Source: Bacillota bacterium (GTDB lineage Bacteria; Bacillota; Clostridia; Acetivibrionales; DTU013). From it: a stretch of DNA of 8,765 nt. The position numbers and the translations under genes are program-made. The notes under the pieces are model-generated. The model did no database searches. It worked only from the letters and a program-made list of their open reading frames with translations, and had not been told where the DNA came from. The stretch covers positions 1-8,765 of the forward strand of contig JAEZJL010000306.1 in NCBI GenBank assembly GCA_023415815.1. The letters run 5' to 3'. Of the stretch, positions 5,235 to 8,765 are shown piece by piece. Positions within the stretch are counted from its first letter, which is position 1. Every line of letters starts with the position of its first letter.

Positions 5235-6989
5235 ATGAAGATGAAAATTCTCATGAACCATATCGGATATGCGTGCCGCGGGGCAAAACACGCCGTGGTC
5301 ATGGGCTCGGACGGAGAGGACGCAGGAGCCTTCCGGATTATCGAAAGCTCCACGGGCTCGGTAATGCACTCCGGCGCCGCTGCGGAGGCGGGAGAGGTGG
5401 GCGGCTGGAAAGGGAGGCGGTTCTGGACGGTGGATTTCGACTCACTCCAAAAAGAAGGGACCTATTACATCGAATGCGACACCTCGTCGGGAAAGCTCCG
5501 CTCCTATGAGTTTGCCGTCGAAGAGAACCTTCTTGGAAAACAGCCCCTCTCCGACGTCATATTTTACTTTAAGGCGCAGCGCTGCTCGGGCGATTTCGAC
5601 CGGGCGGACCGGCACATACCCTTCGACGGAGAGCGTAAGGGCTGTCACGACCTGCACGGCGGGTGGTATGACGCCAGCGGGGACTACGGAAAGCACCTGT
5701 CGCACCTGTCCCACTCGACCTATTTCAATCCCCAGCAGGGCTCGTTTGCCGTATGGGCGCTTTTTAAGGTTTTCGAGCTTCTCGAGGCCTCCGGGAATAC
5801 CCATTACGGTCAGATCAAGCGCAGGATCATGGACGAGGCGATGTACGGAGCCGACTACATGTACAGGATGAGAGCTCCCTCCGGCACCTTTTTCCGTTCG
5901 GTGCAGCGGCGGGGGAAATTTACAAAGGCGAAGGACCGCAGGATTGCATTTCAATTGAAGCGCTCTTCCTCCCAGTTCGGAACCGCTGCCACGGCTTCAG
6001 AGGAAACCGTTACCGATGAGTCTTACGAGACCGGCTTCAGGCAGGGAGCGGGCTTTGCAATTGCCGCCCTCGCCGCGGCAAGCCGTTATTCCTACCCCGG
6101 CGACTACACCAGGGAGCAATACCTGCAGGCCGCCAAAGAAGCTTATGCTTATCTTGATGGAAACAACCACCGCTACCTGAACGACGGCAGGGCCAACATC
6201 ATCGACGATTTCTGCTCGCTGGCCGCGCTTACGGAATTGTACAGGGCCGCCCTCGAGCCCGAATATCTGCAAAAGGCGGGCGAAAAGGCGGAACTGCTCA
6301 TAGGGCGCCTGTTTTCATCAGAGCAGTGGAAGCATTATTGGCGGGCCGACGGCGAAGGAAGGCCGTTTTTCCACCCGTCGGACGCAGGACTTCCGGTGAT
6401 TGTATTGCTGAATTACCTGGAAATTGAAAAGGATGCGGATATCCGGGCCAGGGTTCTGGACGCCGTAAAAAAGGCCATGAAATTCGAATTGCAGGTCACC
6501 GGAGAAGTCGCCAACCCCTTCGGACTGGCGCGTCAGCTGGTACAAAGCAAGGACGGAGGCAGGCGTACGGCCTTCTTCATGCCGCACGACACCGAGGCGT
6601 CTCCCTGGTGGCAGGGCGAAAATGCCCGCCTGGCTTCGCTTGCGGCGGCCGCAAGGCTCACCGCCAGATATGCGCCTGAAAATGCGGCGGAGCTCACGGC
6701 TTATGCGGACAGCCAGATCAACTGGATACTGGGCATGAATCCCTTTGACAGCTGCATGCTCCAGGGGTCCGGCAGAAACAACCCGCAATATTATTTTACA
6801 AACGGCTTTGATTATACGAACTGCCCCGGAGGTATCTGCAACGGTATAACCGGCGGACTTGCGGATGAAGAGGATATCGAGCTGTTTCCGAGAAGCAGGC
6901 CCGGAGTTGTGGACGATAACTGGCGCTGGGCCGAGCAATGGCTGCCCCATGCCTCCTGGTACATCTATGCGACCGCATTGAGAATTTGA
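5235..6989 (+). CDS. Glycoside hydrolase family 9 enzyme, cytoplasmic; probable exo-beta-D-glucosaminidase
   Basis: A 584-residue protein. Residues about 1-95 form the Ig-like N-terminal domain of GH9 enzymes ('ILMNHIGYACRGAKHAVV', family form NQxGYxPxxxKxAVV), followed by an (alpha/alpha)6-barrel catalytic domain. The active-site segment is 'HDLHGGWYDASGDYGKHLSHL' with Asp146 and Asp150 as putative base pair residues. The sugar-binding 'NWILGMNPF' is at 496-504, and Glu567 in 'WAEQWLPHASWY' is the likely general acid. The DASGD spacing differs from the cellulase DAGD and matches what I know of GH9 exo-beta-D-glucosaminidases of Vibrionaceae. The protein begins directly at the Ig domain, with no signal peptide, so it should act in the cytoplasm on imported oligosaccharides. 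It has no carbohydrate-binding or dockerin module. AGGAAAGGGG (5221-5230) allows a start at either ATG 5235 or ATG 5241. The nagB, ROK kinase and ABC neighbours support amino-sugar oligosaccharides; cellobiose-type beta-glucosides are the alternative. Confidence 0.9.
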   Translation: MKMKILMNHIGYACRGAKHAVVMGSDGEDAGAFRIIESSTGSVMHSGAAAEAGEVGGWKGRRFWTVDFDSLQKEGTYYIECDTSSGKLRSYEFAVEENLLGKQPLSDVIFYFKAQRCSGDFDRADRHIPFDGERKGCHDLHGGWYDASGDYGKHLSHLSHSTYFNPQQGSFAVWALFKVFELLEASGNTHYGQIKRRIMDEAMYGADYMYRMRAPSGTFFRSVQRRGKFTKAKDRRIAFQLKRSSSQFGTAATASEETVTDESYETGFRQGAGFAIAALAAASRYSYPGDYTREQYLQAAKEAYAYLDGNNHRYLNDGRANIIDDFCSLAALTELYRAALEPEYLQKAGEKAELLIGRLFSSEQWKHYWRADGEGRPFFHPSDAGLPVIVLLNYLEIEKDADIRARVLDAVKKAMKFELQVTGEVANPFGLARQLVQSKDGGRRTAFFMPHDTEASPWWQGENARLASLAAAARLTARYAPENAAELTAYADSQINWILGMNPFDSCMLQGSGRNNPQYYFTNGFDYTNCPGGICNGITGGLADEEDIELFPRSRPGVVDDNWRWAEQWLPHASWYIYATALRI

Positions 6990-7088
6990 CGGAATCATTA
7001 TGAATATCCAGCAGCGCGTACAGGCTGAACAGACGCTGTAATAATTACAAAATTTATCTGGCACTTCACACGGCTTTACCGTATTTTG

Positions 7089-7116
7089 TTGAAAAGCAAG
7101 GTACTGTAAGTATACA
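7089..7116 (+). promoter_or_regulatory. Candidate promoter for the ABC transporter genes
   Basis: TTGAAA (7089-7094, 5 of 6) and TATACA (7111-7116, 5 of 6) separated by 16 bases, with initiation near 7123 and a very short leader to the ATG at 7144. Short inverted sequences TTTGTT (7085-7090) and AACAAA (7118-7123) flank it. The 6990-7143 gap otherwise contains only a weak ACGG-CTTTA-CCGT inverted repeat (7070-7082) and no clear terminator. The transporter may therefore be transcribed both from here and from upstream. Confidence 0.55.
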
Positions 7117-7143
7117 AAACAAAGCATAAAGGAGAGTAGAAAC

Positions 7144-8469
7144 ATGAAAAGAGGTTTAAAGGTAATCGCGCTGGCGCTGTTGAGTGCCATGATGTTTTCT
7201 CTTATCGCAGGCTGCGGCTCGGAAGCGCCCGCTGCGGATTCAGGCGGCGCAGGCGACGCGCAGTCGGCCCAACCCGCGCAATCCGCGCAGGCAGCCGAGC
7301 CTCCCAAGGATGAAAAGGTGTCCATAAGGGTATGCTCGTCCTTTACAGGCTCCGACCAATGGGCGCCTGTGTGGAAATCCTCCATTGAACAGTTTATGCA
7401 GGACAACCCGAACGTTACCATAGAAGACGAGTCGACGCCTACGGCCCAGGACGCCCTGAGGACGAAGGTGAAGGCGGATATAGCCTCCGGCAACGAACCC
7501 GAGGTCCTGTTTTACTTCACAGGCCAGGAGGCCCAGTTCGTGATCGATTCCGGCAGGATGTTTGTTTGGGACGACGAGCTGAAGAACGACGCCGAATGGG
7601 GTAAAAATTTCAGCCAGGGGATCCTGGATAAGGCGAAGGTAGACGGAAAACAGTATTGTCTTCCTTATGTAGGCTTTTATGAAGGACTGTACTGGAATAA
7701 GGACCTGTTTGACAAATTCGGTCTGGAAGGCCCCACAACCTATGACAATTTCCTGAAGGCCGTAGACACCTTTGCGAAAAATGACATCGTTCCTATAGCG
7801 ATGGCCATGAACAGAGTGTCGTATATGCTCGAGGCATTCATTCTTTCGCAGGTTGGCCCCGAAGGGCAGAAGAACTACTTCGACCAGTCCTGGGCTCCCG
7901 CGCTGGATAGGATAAAGGAGCTTTATAAGAAAAACGCCTTCCCAAAGGATACCCTGACCATATCCGATGATGATGCAAGAGCATTATACGGGGATCAGAA
8001 GGCGGCTATGCTGATCAACGGTTCATGGGCGGCCAGCAATTCGAAGGACCTGCCGAACTCCATGATCACCACCGTCCCGATGCTTCCCGGCGGAAAGGTA
8101 GGACCGGAAGCGGTCATCGCCGGATTCGGCTCCGCCTTCTACATGAACGCAAAGATGAATGAAGACAAGAACGGCGTCCCCATGAAGTTCATCAAATTCC
8201 TGACGAGCCCCGATACGATGGCGAAGTTTGTTACTATCGGCGGCAGCCCTGCAGTCAACTGCAAGCTTCCCGAGAACTCCAGCAAGCTGTCCCAGTCCGC
8301 GGCCGAGATGATCGCAAAGGCGCAGTTTTTCGAAGTGCCGATAGACTCGCAGGTCAGCAACGAGGCCTTCTTCAAGCTGAGGGACGATATGGCCTACGTT
8401 GTGAACGACAGGAAGACCTCTGAAAAATTGCTCGAGGAAGCCAAAACTATCCATGAAAAGAATCAATAG
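7144..8469 (+). CDS. ABC transporter sugar-binding lipoprotein (family 1 extracellular solute-binding protein)
   Basis: A 441-residue lipoprotein that captures an oligosaccharide or sugar outside the membrane and delivers it to the ABC permease encoded next. It starts with a classic lipoprotein signal: basic 'MKRGLK', a hydrophobic core, and lipobox 'LIAGC' with Cys24 as the lipid-modified residue. A low-complexity Ala/Gln/Ser/Pro linker (about 25-52) follows. The mature part has features of cluster B/MalE-like binding proteins, including 'WAPVWKSSIEQFMQDNPNVTIE', 'DIASGNEPEVLFYF', 'LPYVGFYEGLYWNKDLFDKFGL', 'AAMLINGSWAAS' and 'FIKFLTSPDTMAKFV'. AAGGAG (7129-7134) lies 9 bases before the ATG. 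The ligand cannot be read from sequence; chito- or glucosamine-oligosaccharides are inferred from the neighbouring catabolic genes. Confidence 0.93.
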   Translation: MKRGLKVIALALLSAMMFSLIAGCGSEAPAADSGGAGDAQSAQPAQSAQAAEPPKDEKVSIRVCSSFTGSDQWAPVWKSSIEQFMQDNPNVTIEDESTPTAQDALRTKVKADIASGNEPEVLFYFTGQEAQFVIDSGRMFVWDDELKNDAEWGKNFSQGILDKAKVDGKQYCLPYVGFYEGLYWNKDLFDKFGLEGPTTYDNFLKAVDTFAKNDIVPIAMAMNRVSYMLEAFILSQVGPEGQKNYFDQSWAPALDRIKELYKKNAFPKDTLTISDDDARALYGDQKAAMLINGSWAASNSKDLPNSMITTVPMLPGGKVGPEAVIAGFGSAFYMNAKMNEDKNGVPMKFIKFLTSPDTMAKFVTIGGSPAVNCKLPENSSKLSQSAAEMIAKAQFFEVPIDSQVSNEAFFKLRDDMAYVVNDRKTSEKLLEEAKTIHEKNQ

Positions 8470-8483
8470 CGGGAATCGTCCCG
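8470..8483 (+). other. Small hairpin directly after the SBP stop codon
   Basis: CGGGA (8470-8474) pairs with TCCCG (8479-8483) around a 4-base loop, beginning on the base after TAG. No T-run follows, so it is not a standard terminator on its own. Together with the larger hairpin downstream it could protect the 3' end of a processed SBP message. Confidence 0.5.
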
Positions 8484-8505
8484 TCTGAATCCGGTTACCT
8501 GTGCT

Positions 8506-8547
8506 ATAGCGGTTAAATATGGCCTCTGTGCCATATTTAACTGCTAT
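8506..8547 (+). promoter_or_regulatory. Long intercistronic hairpin between SBP and permease genes
   Basis: ATAGCGGTTAAATATGGC (8506-8523) pairs with GCCATATTTAACTGCTAT (8530-8547): 18 base pairs with a single G-U pair and a 6-base loop. There is no U-tract after it, and the permease ribosome binding site follows 13 bases later. The position is typical of elements that stabilise the upstream binding-protein mRNA or partly attenuate read-through, giving more SBP than permease. It could alternatively be a partial terminator or a processing site. Confidence 0.8.
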
Positions 8548-8575
8548 TGTCATAAAAGAAAAGGAGCATGTTGCC

Positions 8576-8765
8576 ATGGTGCTGAAAGACAAAAAATACA
8601 TCCTTCTATTCCTTTCCCCGGCGATTGTCCTGGTCATAATCTTTCTTTGCTACCCGCTGGTCCAGACAGTTCAATACAGCTTCACCGACTGGCGCAGCAT
8701 ATCCCTTACAAAAATGAATTTTATCGGCCTTCAGAATTATATTGACATGGCGAAGGATCCGATTA
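8576..8765 (+). CDS. ABC sugar transporter permease (MalF/UgpA type), N-terminal part
   Basis: The gene runs off the right edge; 63 complete codons are visible, starting 'MVLKDKKYILLFLSPAIVLV'. The first membrane segment spans about residues 8-28 and ends at 'CYPLVQTVQYSFTDW'. Next comes 'NFIGLQNYIDMAKDP', the standard N-terminal pattern of MalF/UgpA-like permeases (family form: PxxxxxxxSFxxW, then FVGLxNYxxxxxDP). AAGGAG (8561-8566) lies 9 bases before ATG 8576. An ATG at 8568 runs only a few codons and is not used. A second permease (MalG/UgpE type) is expected beyond the window. The ATPase of such systems is often encoded elsewhere and shared. Confidence 0.9.
   Translation, partial: MVLKDKKYILLFLSPAIVLVIIFLCYPLVQTVQYSFTDWRSISLTKMNFIGLQNYIDMAKDPI

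Noticed and set aside
7002..7039. Possible terminator after the GH9 gene (CAGCG ... CGCTG)
   Set aside because: The stem is only 5 bp with a long loop and no T-run follows. It would not terminate efficiently.
6318..7493. A 391-codon open frame on the minus strand across the GH9 3' end and SBP 5' end
   Set aside because: It is antisense to two genes with clear family signatures, resembles no family I recognise, and spans their intergenic promoter. Long antisense frames are common in GC-rich codons.
1..8765. CRISPR array, tRNA/rRNA genes, insertion sequences or phage attachment sites
   Set aside because: No regularly spaced repeats, cloverleaf-like sequences, transposase genes or flanking direct repeats were seen in reading both strands.

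Overview
The window most resembles a Gram-positive, Firmicutes-type genome (class Clostridia or a Paenibacillus-like Bacillota). Every confident gene has a strong AGGAGG-like ribosome binding site, the solute-binding protein is a lipoprotein, the regulator and ROK proteins are of types common there, and nothing points to an outer membrane. GC is moderately high by eye in genes, with AT-rich intergenic regions. There are no RNA genes, CRISPR arrays, insertion sequences or phage genes.

Layout. (1) Positions 1-903, rightward: the 3' end of a YwrD-like gamma-glutamyltransferase gene overlaps a single-domain chromate-transporter (CHR) family gene. This unit looks unrelated to the rest and ends at a strong bidirectional hairpin terminator (973-1010). 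(2) Positions 1007-2920, leftward: a ROK-family protein gene, then an AraC-family regulator gene, probably one transcript. (3) Positions 2921-3303: a divergent control region with a candidate promoter on each strand. (4) Positions 3304-8765, rightward: a NagB-type glucosamine-6-phosphate deaminase, a second ROK protein with intact kinase motifs, a cytoplasmic GH9 hydrolase, a sugar-binding lipoprotein, and the start of a MalF/UgpA-type ABC permease gene that runs off the window. SBP and permease are separated by a long intercistronic hairpin.

How the genes may work together. The rightward genes read as an uptake and catabolism cluster for an amino-sugar oligosaccharide. The ABC system would import it, the signal-peptide-less GH9 enzyme would hydrolyse it inside the cell, the ROK kinase would phosphorylate the released sugar at C6, and NagB would convert glucosamine-6-phosphate to fructose-6-phosphate and ammonia. 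The GH9 carries the 'GGWYDASGD' active-site form that I associate with exo-beta-D-glucosaminidases rather than endocellulases. No NagA deacetylase is visible. A glucosaminide (chitosan-type) substrate is therefore my favoured reading, but this is inference. The AraC regulator and the divergent ROK protein are the likely control module. That ROK protein has lost key ATP-phosphate motif residues and may be a sensor rather than a kinase. This divergent ROK/ROK/NagB/GH9 arrangement is the most interesting thing in the window.
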